NCBI GenBank assembly: GCA_963995525.1 | Contig: OZ023208.1 | Coordinates: forward strand, 27,327,565 to 27,391,564 | Source of the DNA: Escarpia spicata | Lineage: Eukaryota; Annelida; Polychaeta; Sabellida; Siboglinidae | Reading direction: 5' to 3' | DNA: 64,000 nt | Shown: positions 35,730-46,901 of the stretch, piece after piece | How the letters are laid out: each line of letters begins with the position of its first letter | Numbering within the stretch: the stretch's first letter is position 1 | Notes under the pieces: generated by a model | What the model saw: the letters and a program-made list of their open reading frames with translations, nothing else | What the model was told of the DNA's origin: nothing | Database searches by the model: none | Made by a program: the position numbers and the translations under genes

Positions 35730-37771
35730 GCGTCTTTGCGATTCACTTTTATGAAAAGCTAACAGGCGCTTTTAAGCCACGCCCAGCGCTCTCGTGATTG
35801 GACGCTAGGGCAAGGGACGTTTGACACGTGTCACGCGCGTTTCATTTTGTTTTTCGCGGGTATATGTCAGGGTTTGTTATATGTTAGCAAGGGGTTATAC
35901 GTACATGGACTAATTTTACGAACAGGTAGGCAGGGCTATACGTACACAAATTAATTTTACGAACAGGTAGGCAGGGCCCTACGTATACGTACGTTCATCC
36001 AGATTATATAATTTAGTGTTCAATTTAGACTGATACTGATTAGGACAGTCGCGAAATCCATTAATGTATATGTTGTCATACTGTTATCGTAACACACTGT
36101 AAACACGAAGCAAATAGGTGCAATATGGAACAGCAATTACTTTTGCATTGATATAATAACAGTCTAGAACATGCACAAATAACTAATTAATTTGACTTTA
36201 ATCGAGCTAGCATATTATTCTCAATATATAATGTAGTGGCTGTCTTCAAGTTTTACAATGAATATTTGTGATGGGATGGGTTAAACTTTGGTCAGTTCGT
36301 AAAGTGAAAGAGTCTCAGCAATGGTGCATAATGGCAATCCCATTTATTTAATAAAACATCTGAACACGTGTGTACAGTGTGTATTAAACAAACCCCAATT
36401 ATATTACATGATCACAGTGTACATGCATTATATAATTACTAGAATCATAGTTATGGGGATTGCATACTTGGGTGGTGTAAAGTAACTATGCCTACAGTAT
36501 CTTTGTTTCATTACTAGAATGAAACCAACTATATAAAATACTATGCACATCTCAATTAGTGTGCATAGTGTACGTTATATTTTGTGTGACTGTCACACGG
36601 ATAAAATGAGTTTGCTCTTATTGTCGTAGGAATTTAGCACATTGCTACGACAATAAGAGCAACATTATTTTATCCGTGTAACAGTCACACAAAATATAAC
36701 GTTCACTATGCACACTAAATGAGATGTGTATAGTCTTTTATATGGTTGATTTGATTCTAGTAATGAAACAAAGAGACTGTAGGCAAAATTATTTATACAC
36801 TACTCAAGTGTGAAATCCACCTACACCACTTTAATTCATAACCAAAGTACAGCCCAATTACCATATGATATTTACATATTTAATTATAGCTAAGTATGCA
36901 TGTGTACGTTTCTGAATGTACACATGGAGTCGAGCTCAGCAGTAGACATGCCAAATGGGTACTTGAGTGAACGAATATATCATAATTCTTGCAGGATTGT
37001 ATTCAGTATACATTATGTTATACATCTACAAAAACACATTTATAATTTTTTTGCTAAAATATATTGAACTAACTTTAAACAAATCTCAATTATTTTTGCA
37101 CCAAATATGTGTTTTGTCAGTTTGTAGATTATTTGTGCTGAATACAACTTACAACACATTAGTTGGCTAACATTTATAAATATTTCCACATATATCCTTC
37201 TTCCAAACGAACAATATTTTAATACGTTTACACCCATCCCATCACAAATATTCATTATAAAACTTGAAGACAGCGATTACATTATTATATCGAGAATAAT
37301 ATGTTAGCTCGATTAAAGTTAAATTAATTAGTTATTCGTTTTGTGCATATTCTCGAATTTTTATATAAATGCAAAGTGCACCTACTTGCTTCGTGTCTAC
37401 AATGTGTTAAGATAACAGTATGACAACTTTTACAATTTATGGATTTCGCGACTGTCCTAATCAGTATCAGTCTAACTTGAACGCTAAATTATATAATCTG
37501 GATGAACGTACGTATACGTAGGGCCCTGCCTACCTGTTCGTAAAATTAGTTTGTGTACGTATAGCCCTGCCTAACCTGTTCGTAAAATTAGTCTGTGTAT
37601 ATATGGCCCCTTGCTAACATATAACAAGCCCTGACGTCTCCCCGCGAAAAACAAAATGAAACGCGCGTGACACATGTGTCAAACGCTCCTTGCCCTACCC
37701 ACCAATCACGAGAGCGCTGGACGTGGCTTAAAAGCGCCTGTTAGCTTTTCATAAGTTAATCACAAAGACGC
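35730..37771. mobile_element. Mutator-like foldback element, copy 1 (2.04 kb)
   Basis: Both ends start GCGTCTTTGCGATTCACTT (the right end inverted, slightly diverged) and the inverted similarity continues for most of each half: ACAGGCGCTTTTAAGCCACG, CATCCAGATTATATAATTT, GATACTGATTAGGACAGTCG, ATCGAGCTAGCATATTATTC and others recur inverted in mirror order. The centre is a hairpin at 36,612-36,662. Flanks are CACCCGCTG (35,721-35,729) and CATCCGCTT (37,772-37,780). The unoccupied duplicate at about 56,200 reads CACCCGCTT, so the target duplication is 9 bp with one change on each side. Long TIRs plus 9-bp TSD point to the Mutator superfamily. No transposase. Subterminal 40-bp GGCAGGGC...TACGTACAC...TTACGAACAGGTA units occur as tandem pairs. 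Confidence 0.9.
36438..36840. repeat. Central long hairpin of the foldback element
   Basis: TTGCTCTTATTGTCGTAG (36,612-36,629) and its exact complement (36,645-36,662) enclose a 15-nt loop. Pairing extends outwards through ATAAAATGAG/ATTATTTTATCC, GACTGTCACAC/GTAACAGTCACAC, TATTTTGTGTG, CATAGTGTACGTTATA and further to about 36,440 and 36,840. Confidence 0.9.
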
Positions 37772-38129
37772 CATCCGCTTGCCTTTTTTTCAAAATCCAA
37801 GAGGGCTGACAAGATGGCCGCCGAAATGTTAGAAATGACATAACTTCTGAACGAATTGTCTTAGGAAGATGATCTTTGGGTTTAAACTGAGGTTTTGGGG
37901 GGCATTGAATCTATTTCTGAGGTTTTCGTCAAGTTTGATTGAGTTCTTATTGCAGACAAGAAATCCAATATGGCTACCAAAATGATGGCCAAAATGCTAA
38001 AAGTTCTTAAAATCCTTAATAATTTCATAATTTTGGAGCTAGGTGACATAGACCGATCGTATTGGTTTTCGAGGTCAGAGATTCCGATTCTTCTGGTGTG
38101 CTCGTACTGATTTAAGGAAACCCTATGCT

Positions 38130-38990
38130 GCCAGATGATTATATGTCCTCCAAAATGGATGTCTGAACACAACATATCTGGAGTCAACGACTATTGTTGG
38201 TATTTCTTTGTTGGTAACCGCATCGTACGAGCTTGAATACAGCCTCAGGAGCCAGGGGTACTCCACCGACACCAGTGCGAGGAGATAGGGCTTCGTTGGC
38301 ATGGTCTGTCTCCCATCCGAACTATATTGGGTTGAGGGGAAGGGCCGATTGTAGGGCCTCATACAATTGTGCAACCCGATATTGGCATCTGAACACATTA
38401 TGGACAAATGCCTGAGTTGTTGGCGGGAGAGAGCCATCAACGTTACTGATAGTGTCATGTTTGAATCCCTTCTTTGCTGTTGATATGACATTTACCTTTC
38501 CAACTCCGTAAGTGACCGCCACAGTAACATATCCACTTATGGCATGCAGGTCAAGAATCTGTGAGATGATATAGGAATGCTTCTTCACTGTTGTTGGGAT
38601 GTCAACACACGTATGGAAGACTGCATGGTCAGGGGACACTGCTGGTTTTGGGCTGCAGAATAGTGGAGAAATAACACAAAAGCATCCGTGTCATCAGCAA
38701 CGATGGATACTCTTGCCTGTGGATCCTGTCCAATGAAAATGGCCTGCTGGGTCACGATGATGTCTGCATCCTTGCCTGCGCACGTTGGAGCACTGAATCA
38801 CGGGCTGGAAGTGGTTCAGGTTGACCAACTGATTGTCCAGGCAGCAGCGTAGACATCAACGACCACAGCAGTCGAAGAGCCCCAAGTTCTCAATGCCACA
38901 TCCACAGCTAGGTTTTTTCTTGAGTGTTGATTTGTCGGTCGCCACTTTCATGCTCCCATCTGGATGGAACAATGAGGATGGGTAGGGTGC
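38130..38990 (-). pseudogene. Relic of a transposon-associated metazoan protein family (EDTD / HALSGCDT / SLPPT type)
   Basis: Minus-strand frames give, in order, VADDTDAFVLFLHY (about 38,690), CVDIPTTVKKHSYIISQILDLHAISG (about 38,560-38,620), GVGKVNVISTAKKG, DGSLPPTTQAFVHNVFRCQ (about 38,385-38,440), YEALQSALPLNP, a stop, then FGWE and LAPEAVFKLVRCG (about 38,230). This ordered set matches the C-terminal half of a large family of uncharacterised proteins repeated in many animal genomes. Their multicopy habit suggests a mobile origin; their biochemical role is not established to my knowledge. The relic is present only in the left duplication copy. Confidence 0.6.
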
Positions 38991-39253
38991 CAGCTCGGGT
39001 GAGAGTATTTGTGGTAAGTCTAAATCTCTAGTGTTGAATAGAATACCTATGAATCACGCGTAGATGGCCTCCTGGTCCAAAACGTTTTGCTCTCCGGCAA
39101 GAATATGTTTTTTTCTTCTGGGAAGCGAAGGTCACAACGCGCTTGGAGAGCCTGCCATAAAATCCCCCTTGTCAGATGTTCTCAAACTACAAGGCGCTCC
39201 TTGTCGATTTCATTTCAGTGATAACATTGTGACAAGTGCAGCATACTGTGGAC

Positions 39254-39660
39254 CAGCGGTTCTTAACCTTTTTTGGCTGCGACCCAAATTCCGGTCGCGG
39301 GACTTGCTTGGCGATCCATATCTTCAAACAGTTAATTTAATAAAATAAATAATTATAAAATAAATAGACATAACATAAGTAATAAACTAATGAGAACATT
39401 TGTTAACGTTACTTACTGAATATATGTAAATAACCAAATCAACGCCGTTCTGTGGTTTATCGTCGTAGAAAGAGGACATCCCATGCATATTTTTCAGTGG
39501 TGCCAAGTCTACATCTTTGGCGGTTGAACATACCCTTTTTCCTCAATTTTGGAATAGGCTTAATATCATGGCCTATCGTTTTTTGCCAAAATCTGACGCC
39601 AGACCGATATTTCAAGGTTAAAAACGTAATAACTAATTTTCAATCCAATTATAAAGCCTA
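39254..39660. mobile_element. hAT MITE, left copy (left end intact, right end lost)
   Basis: Starts CAGCGGTTCTTAACC with GGCTGCGACCCAAATTCC behind it, the classic hAT-type end. It corresponds to 56,545-56,890, where the right end (GGTTAAGAACCGCTG) survives but the left end is eroded. The 8 bp before the left end here (CTGTGGAC) and those after the right end there (CTGTAGAG) agree at six positions, consistent with one ancestral 8-bp target duplication. Confidence 0.75.
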
Positions 39661-39664
39661 ACAA

Positions 39665-40229
39665 ACATTTCACTTATCACGCATCGTGATAAGTGACAAT
39701 GATCCGGCTATAGAGCGATTCCCTATTCTGCATGCACCCCCCTCGCAATTGCATCGCGAAGTTCTAGATTTTCATCTACTGCCGGTATGTCGTGAAAAGA
39801 TCTACTGCATTTTGTGAAGAATTATATCTACTTGGACACCTACAAACTAAATCAGGGATGGCATGGCGGACGGAGTCGGGAAAACCGTAAGATTTTGTTT
39901 GATGAATATTAAACTAACTACTTCCTATTTGCGATAGTAAGGAAGCTGACAATCAGATAGTTAAGGTGGTTTTCCTGGACATGCTGACTAAAGCGGTATT
40001 TGTCTGTAAAGTTGAAGGCTTCGATATGAAGTTAATCGAAAAAGGCGCCGATTGTTGCCCAATGCGCATTTCCGGCGACATCAAACGGGATATGAATTGT
40101 CCACACCAGATGCATACGAGATGAACAGCTTGCGCCAAATGTTGCGAGACATTACATTGCTGTGTGAGATATTAAGAATATTTCAGTAACACAGCATGCA
40201 ACAAATAAATGGCATCAATTGTTAGTTTA

Positions 40230-40232
<3 letters not shown>
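39665..40232. other. No gene recognised
   Basis: A left-copy stretch with no counterpart in the right copy. A frame at 39,880-40,140 is open in part but has no domain. Confidence 0.35.
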
Positions 40233-40280
<48 letters not shown>

Positions 40281-40289
40281 TATATATCA
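40233..40289. repeat. AT microsatellite
   Basis: Nearly pure (AT)n with one internal GTATATATAC. Confidence 0.97.
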
Positions 40290-41035
40290 GGTACGGTGGG
40301 CAACCGGGACAAAACAAAACCAAATTGGTCAGTTATTGGAGTCTCTTGGCGGCAGAAACGGATTCATTAACTCCAAAAACCTATATTTAGATTGGAAAAT
40401 TACCATCCTCGGACAATTCGTTCAGAAGTGAAGCCATTTCTAGCATTCTGGCGGCCATCTTGGATTTTGAAAAAGGCAAGTGGGTGTGAATTCCACACTC
40501 ACTGATTGTGTTACTAGATGAAATAGACTAATCAGAAATGCAAAGAAATTATTTTAGGGGGACACTGCTAGCTCTTGGGAAAATGTGGGGTTCTGCCACT
40601 GGACTACAATCAAATTATCATTAAGAATCCCAATCCAGCGACAACATTAACCGATTGTGACAGTTTAAGAGTAATAGGCTCGTTTAAACGTGTGAGTTTT
40701 CAGGAAACCTTTGACACTGCATACAGAATCAAATTTGCGCATCTCATGAGGAAGGCTGCTCCAGAGGCAAGGAGCAGCGATTCACCATAATGGCGGTGAT
40801 GTGCACTGCGTTCAGTACAGACGAGAGTCTGATGCGGATCGCAATGATTTTGTAAAGCACCTTATTCCGCAGTTAATAAGGATTCTTGGTATTATGTTCC
40901 GAATACTGTGTCAAGACGGGTCCGTTTCATAGCGTATCTGGCCGTATCCGCCCACTGCTATAATGATTACTTTATGTGTAGCAGCGGCCGCGAGACCGAT
41001 GCGATGAACACTGATTCGATTCTCTCTTTAACGCA

Positions 41036-41190
41036 AATCATCATCGTCGTCGTTGTAGTCGCCATCATTATCAACATAACCATAATGATAATCATAATCA
41101 TCATCAGCATCATCATCATCATAATCATCATTCACATCACCACCAGCTCACATCATCACCATCACCACCACCACCACCACCACCACCACC

Positions 41191-41239
<49 letters not shown>

Positions 41240-41243
41240 CCAT
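41036..41243 (+). repeat. ATC then CAC then CAA trinucleotide tracts
   Basis: Impure ATC (41,036-41,150), then about 14 CAC units (41,160-41,205), then about 12 CAA units to 41,240. Confidence 0.97.
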
Positions 41244-41510
41244 CACCGGATATATAATCATTCTTAGTGAGCGGTTGCCACACCTTGTAAACTGGAATGT
41301 GAGTCAACCTCCAGGCCATTTGTACTGGCCCCCATTTTATGAAGAAAATATTCTTGGCATACTTCTAAGCACTAAAGTTTACCCTTCTACAAATCATCAT
41401 ATTGGACCCAGGGTTTAATAAAATAAAACAAAATGACTTCATTAGCGCCAATATCCTTAAGAAATCCGAGCTCATTGGCGGACAAACAAGAACCGCTGAT
41501 GTAGACAGTG

Positions 41511-43730
41511 TTAAGTAAGTAAGTAAGTAAGTAATTTATTTCCAACATTAAAAAATTATGCATCCCGTTATTTAAAAATACAACATTTTCAACATGCAAA
41601 CAAGTAATCATGAGTGTTGGTGGAAAGGGGGAGAACAGAAGTGTAATACTTATATATGGTTCACCCCCAACCAGTATAGTCACGTGTTGTACAAATACAA
41701 TATAGTACAAAATATATATAAAAAATATATCAATTCCAAAGAATAATGCAATATACAGTGCCTACACAATTTAATGTCTTGCAAGAATTAATTATGTTTT
41801 TTCTTAGTTCTAGTACATAGAAGATGGAACTTATAGCTTTTTTAAATGCCTGTATGGTTTTACTGCTGGTAATGCTCCCGGGCAAGGTATTCCACAGTCT
41901 TACTCCGCAAACAGAAATAAACATTGATTTGTGTGAGGTACGCACACGATAACTCTGAAAGGTATCTTTTTGTCTAGTACCATGTTGAGACAATCCGTTT
42001 AAAAAATTGTTTGAATCCTATTTGGTAGTTCATTATGATGTGCCTTGTATATTATAATCGCTGTCTTAAATTTAAGTCTACAAACGTCAAAATGCTCAGT
42101 TGCTTAAAGAGGGTGCTCGTATGCTCCAAACGTTTTACGCCACAGATCAGACGAACTACTCGTTTCTGCAGCACAGTAATACACCTAATGTTTGAGGCAT
42201 GGGTGTTACCCCATATTTCGCTGCAATAGGTATTATATGGTAAGAAGAGGGAACAATACAATATGTACATTCCATCCTAATTAATTAAACAACTTACTTT
42301 GTGAATGATCGCTGCCACTTTCGACAGTTATGTTCTAACCGTATTGATCTGACGTTCCCAGTTTAGCTGGTCATCAATAAATACTCCAATAAATTTAATT
42401 GCAAATACTCTGATTATTTGTTCGTTATTTAAGCACACATTAATGTAAACATCTGGTGGACGGCTTCCTAATAACATATAATTTGTTTTGGACAAGTTGA
42501 ATGATAATTTGTTCACAGCAAACAATTTTGACAATTTAGCAAGTTCTCTACTTAACATGTCACGTTGTTCTATCAGATTGTTACCGGTATAAAATATATT
42601 CGTATCATCAACAAAAAGTGTGATTTTCACTAACGATGATACATTGCATATATCATTAATGTAAAGGACAAATAAACGTGGACCTAAAATAGACCATTGC
42701 GGAACTCAACATGTGACATCTGATAGCTCCGAAACACACCCGTCAATATTTACAAATTGCTTCCTGTTCGAAAGGTAGCTTTTAATCCAATCATGTGTTA
42801 TTCCACGCACACCATAATAATTCATTTTTGGTAAGTATATTATGGTTTACTGTGTCAAACACCTTTATAAAATTAATAAATACACCGATTGCATACTTTT
42901 TACTGTCCTTAGTATTTGAGATTTCTTCTACTAATTCCAATACAGCATGTGACGTGGACATATTAGCAAGGAACCCGTATTGATTCGAATTTAATATGTT
43001 ATTAGTGTAGTGCGGAGCTACACTGTAAATAGTTCGCACACCCAAGATAAGTACGCACAACCGCATTACACCCTAACAATACACCCCACACACACACACC
43101 CTATAAATACCCGTGCTACACAATAGCCAGGAGTCCGTATTGTCGCCGCCGTGAAACACAGCCCCTCGTCGAGGAAACGATCCCGTCGGCCTTCGGCCTT
43201 CGCTGCGGGCTACGCCAACATTGTGCCTGCCCAAGTAAGTGCTGCGCACAATATTAGCATTAAATTTAAAAAAGCTCTGTGTTCTGGCAAGGAACAATTT
43301 TTCCAATATTTTTGAAAATTGCGGCAAGAGTGAAATTGGCCTATAATTTGTAAGGTCCGTTTTCGTTCCACTTTTAAACAGGGGTATTACGTTTTTCATT
43401 CGTGTTGGGAACACACCAGTTCTCAATGAATTATTGCATATATGCGTGAGAGCTTTGCTTACTACATGAATGTCCGTACATATATCTTCAAAGTCTGAAC
43501 ATTTCTTTTTGGTACACACTTTCACTGTAGTTATGAGTTCCTCCTCATCTACAGGTTCGAGGAATAAACTCTTTTCAATGTTACATTTTAAATAATCATA
43601 CACATAATTACTTTCATCCTTGCTATTGAAGTATTGCTTCCTTTTCGTGTATCGCTTTATGCAATTCCGTTTAGAATGTCTGCTTTTCAAAGCTTTCATA
43701 AGCTCATATTTGATTAGAATTCTTGGTTAT
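41511..43730 (-). mobile_element. CR1/Jockey-superfamily LINE on the minus strand, interrupted by a small insertion
   Basis: From 43,699 the frame reads a pre-RT region and NVIPLFKSGTKTDLTNYRPISLLPQFSKILEKLF (about 43,290-43,400). After the insertion at 43,006-43,251 it resumes with SNQYGFLANMSTSHAVLE, VFINFIKVFDTVNHNIL (about 42,830-42,880), a broken GILGP block, then KITLFVDDTNIFYTG (42,580-42,630; FVDD catalytic motif), NKLSFNLSKTNYML, and the C-terminal region to 41,730 (PYNTYCSEIWGNT; GVRLWNTLPGSI). It ends at 41,511-41,533 in a (CTTA)n tail, typical of a LINE 3' terminus. Stops and frameshifts throughout. Confidence 0.88.
43006..43251. mobile_element. 246-bp MITE-like insertion in the LINE, TATTAG duplication
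   Basis: Flanked by TATTAG on both sides (43,000-43,005 and 43,252-43,257). It interrupts the LINE between the segments encoding FKFNANIV and NSNQYGF, which are contiguous in related LINEs. The ends show only weak inverted similarity (GTGCGGAGC against GTGCGCAGC). It contains a CpG-rich GGCCGAAGGCC string. Confidence 0.75.
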
Positions 43731-43889
43731 AAATATGTAGAAAGTGTCTGTCTAGTCTAACAGAAAGACTTCCATCGCCTCCACGAAACAGGAGTGGTTG
43801 GTTCAAGGCGACAAACCAAGGGCCGCCCTCTTCAAACGTATACCAAATGGCTGTAACTGACCTATTTACTTGCTAATGATGACGTACAC

Positions 43890-43964
43890 ATGATGAAGAC
43901 GTTCTCAACTTTATTTGTTTTGCTGTTGTGTGGCACACCAAATTCTGCCGGAAGAACTTCCTAG
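43890..43964 (+). other. Short upstream frame with signal-peptide character
   Basis: A 24-codon frame starting MMKTFSTLFVLLLC and ending at TAG. It lies 79 bp upstream of the start of the secreted-peptide gene and would be spliced out or lie in the leader. It may be a chance hydrophobic frame, an upstream ORF, or the remnant of a duplicated first exon. Confidence 0.3.
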
Positions 43965-44042
43965 ACACACTTATCATATTAGGCCTACTTATGAACTGAC
44001 CCTTGTCTCGCATTGCAGGTGCGCGAAGACACTCGTTCCAAG

Positions 44043-44794
44043 ATGAAGGGATACGTCGTAAGTATGTTTGATTACTGTTTTGATTGCTCGATGTGTTGTG
44101 ATTAGTAGTTGTTGTAGCATTCAACATTCTCTATATGATAATAACCCGTAGTATTATTGTTTAAATATTGTTTGATTTTGTTCATTTCATGTGGTATTTC
44201 TTTTAATTCACGGCGCTTACGCATATGTGTGTCAATTGCTATGCTCGGCAAGGTAGCCCGCATATGTAGTCGAAACACAAGTTATGATGCTATGGCTATC
44301 GTCATCATAATCATCATCACTATCACCATCACAATCACCATTACCATCATCATCATCATCATCACCTCACCACCACCATCACCACCACCATCATCACCAC
44401 CACCACCAACACGATCACCACCATCACTTTACCACCACCATCATCATCACCACCACCACCACCATCACCATCATCAACACTACCACCACATCCACCACAA
44501 CCATCACCATCGTGACAACCACCATCTTCACCACCACCACCACCACCACCACCAATACAACTGCATTGAGCATTCTTTCAGATCACGTTTCTCATCGTAA
44601 CAGTCCTGCTGGCGAGGACCTGTTCTGCTGCCAACGTTCCTTCTGTTCATCGTTGCCGTATGTGCAAGCAAGTCTGCGACCAAAATTTCATGAAATGCAT
44701 AAAAGTGTGTAAAAATCCTACCAGCGCCAAAGTGTGCAAACGAAAACTGAAAAAGGGCAGAGCGAAATGCGAGAGACGTTTTGGAAGCTGCTAA
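44043..44794 (+). CDS. Small secreted cationic eight-cysteine peptide gene, two coding exons
   Basis: Exon 1 coding is 44,043-44,057 (five codons from ATG), donor GTAAGT at 44,058. Exon 2 is 44,582-44,794 after the acceptor CATTCTTTCAG. The join is phase 0, giving 75 residues. The first 21 form a typical signal peptide whose hydrophobic core starts at the junction and ends at a CSA-A cleavage site. The mature part of about 54 residues is rich in Lys/Arg and has eight Cys spaced C-x2-C-x3-C-x6-C-x3-C-x8-C-x10-C-x6-C, so four disulphides are likely; the paired C-x3-C motifs suggest a helical hairpin. I do not recognise the family. Size, charge and secretion fit an antimicrobial or toxin-like peptide, but this is inference. 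An acceptor-like site (CTCGCATTGCAG, 44,018) suggests a further 5' non-coding exon. AATAAA lies at 45,639. It is not framed by repeats and all its signals are intact. Confidence 0.8.
44300..44562 (+). repeat. CAT/CAC microsatellite filling the peptide gene's intron
   Basis: About 260 bp of ATC/CAC/CAT units end about 20 bp before the acceptor of exon 2, so the pyrimidine tract and branch site must lie inside or just after the repeat. Confidence 0.95.
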
Positions 44795-45660
44795 TTCTTC
44801 ACCACGAGTAGACCTATTGGTGTGGATTGTTTAATGTTAGATCACTACATTGATTAGATGCCAGTTGTTATGATACTACGATAACATTTCCTGCAGATAT
44901 TAAATAATACGCTTACTGCAGCAACGTTGAATTTGCTTGAAAAATAGTGTTACGAGAGTTTACTCAGACTGATTCATGTCGAACGAATCTAGGGCGATGA
45001 CTGTAATGTATTAGTTGAAATTCTACGCCTTTTGCCAAGGACGAAGTGTTAATTGTTTGGAAATCTAAGAGAAGGATATTAGTTGAACAATCAAAGATAA
45101 CCACGAATGGAATAAGCAACGTCGCTGGACTACTGTTCAAAGTCTTCTTTCTCTACAAGTTATGCCACGTCTTCGATTGGAAAGATTAATACTACCAATG
45201 GAGTACGAACATTATGACGGATATAATTTTATACACTTGTGCATTTTGAACAATCGTTATGACGCGTTGTCGTAAACTCATTGGATTAAGACTATGATGG
45301 TGAAATGTGCGTTGTTGACATTCACCATGAGACTACAAATAAGTGTAAGGTAAGCCATACCAAATGATGGCATACTATTACGATTGTGTACTATTATAAC
45401 ATAATTATAGACTCCAAGCCACTTAAATGTATGAACTGATCACCCCGCAGGCCCGTCCTTGTAGTCTTGAACAAGAGCAGTTCGGGATTTAATTATTTTA
45501 TTACTTGTTAGAGTCATTCAGAAAGATAGACATGTTATGAAATATCACACAAGCACATAAATGATTTTTTTAATGGTTATTGGTAGAAGTAGGCCTACGT
45601 CAACCATCGCAGCATCTGATTTCTTAGCATGTTTGGCCAATAAAATTAAAAAATTACAGT
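44795..45660 (+). other. Probable 3' untranslated region
   Basis: No coding frame. ATTAAA at about 44,898 and AATAAA at 45,639-45,644 are candidate poly(A) signals. Confidence 0.4.
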
Positions 45661-45734
45661 ATTTGTTATGTTTTCTCTACTAGAATGGGGGGATTTGTCC
45701 TTCAATTTGAGAATCAAATCGTGTCTGGTTCGTG

Positions 45735-45840
45735 GATTAGTGGTCACTGACCACCTCTATTTCCGCCGGGTCAGTAACTTTTTAGAGTTACTGTCTGTAT
45801 GACCGCCTATTTTTAAGGGTAACTACCAATTTTTACAACA
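45735..45840 (+). repeat. Dispersed repeat, inverted copy of 21,470-21,575
   Basis: TAGTGGTCACTGACCACC, CGGGTCAGTAAC and GACCGCCTATTT match the earlier copy in reverse complement. Confidence 0.75.
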
Positions 45841-46005
45841 ACTGGTATTCATATCAGCTGAACTTTAGAAGTGGTATGAATCAAATTCTTTAGTCAACTA
45901 CTCAAAAGATTAACTCTAAAATGTTATCGGAAAACGGCGCACGTTCTAATGGTTTTATCTACAAAAAGCGTCCTTAACATTGTTTTCCAGGATTTTTGCT
46001 TTTTC

Positions 46006-46262
46006 TAACCATTGCGTTGCAGAAAATAATAATTGCGTACATTGAATACACACAACATAACACACACGTTTCGGGGACGCAGTATGGTCGAACCTCACTT
46101 TACGGTCACCTCTGTAATAGGGCCACCTTGCAATTATGGTCATTTTGTGACAGTCCAAAAGTAGTTCCGTAACAGTAATGTGGAGGAAATTAATCCCGTG
46201 TCATTACCTCGGGTGAAACTGTATAATTGTGATTGGCCCGGGTGACTAAAAAACTGGCTGTC
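46006..46262 (+). repeat. Dispersed repeat, copy B
   Basis: Matches 27,537-27,800, with an extra segment near 46,118-46,134 (AGGGCCACCTTGCAATT) that looks like a local duplication of the GGTCACCTCTGTAATT unit. Confidence 0.9.
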
Positions 46263-46890
46263 TATCACGAAAACTGTTTTTGGTTTATATTATAGAGAGG
46301 AACGCTTACTTAAGTAGAGGTATATATAGATGCGTAAAAATTTTATATAATTTACATGCCAAAGTAAGACAAGTAATGAGTACTAATGTTTATGCAAATA
46401 TTAATAATATTCAGTATACCGAATGATTCACCCCGGCGAACGGACACATTCAAGGTTGTAGGCAGTAGAAGGTTTGCTCAGCGCAGCGTTGACGGGGCGA
46501 GACGACGACTCGCGAATCGATCGCTGTCGAAGCGGGATTCAACCGCGTAGTTGAGAACACGAGCGCATAATCTTCTTTTCAAATGGTCTATCGCTGTTCG
46601 TAGCGAGACCCGAACTTCATGAACATGATGATACATGTCAGTTGACTTGAAGCATCGCCGACGGTAGAGAACATTTTTCGTCTGCTTTTTTTCAAAATGC
46701 ATATGTTATCTTATTCTTGAATAGGTCAACGATTATTAATAACTAACATACATACATTCACAATAATTTCTAACTTGAACATAACTCGGGCCCATTCGCC
46801 CTCTCACTACCTTTCACTTTTATACGTCTTCACCGAATGGTGTCCCAGCTTCGAATGCCTGCTAACGTCTTTTTTCTTTACCAACAGTTA
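46263..46890. other. No gene recognised
   Basis: The 46,478-46,702 minus frame is Arg-rich without a known domain. GCGGGATTCAACCGC (46,531) resembles a T-arm but has no cloverleaf around it. Confidence 0.35.
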
Positions 46891-46901
46891 AAAACCGGTA
46901 A

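Noticed and set aside
46520..46550. tRNA-like T-arm GCGGGATTCAACCGC
   Set aside because: No A box or anticodon arm at the right distance on either strand.
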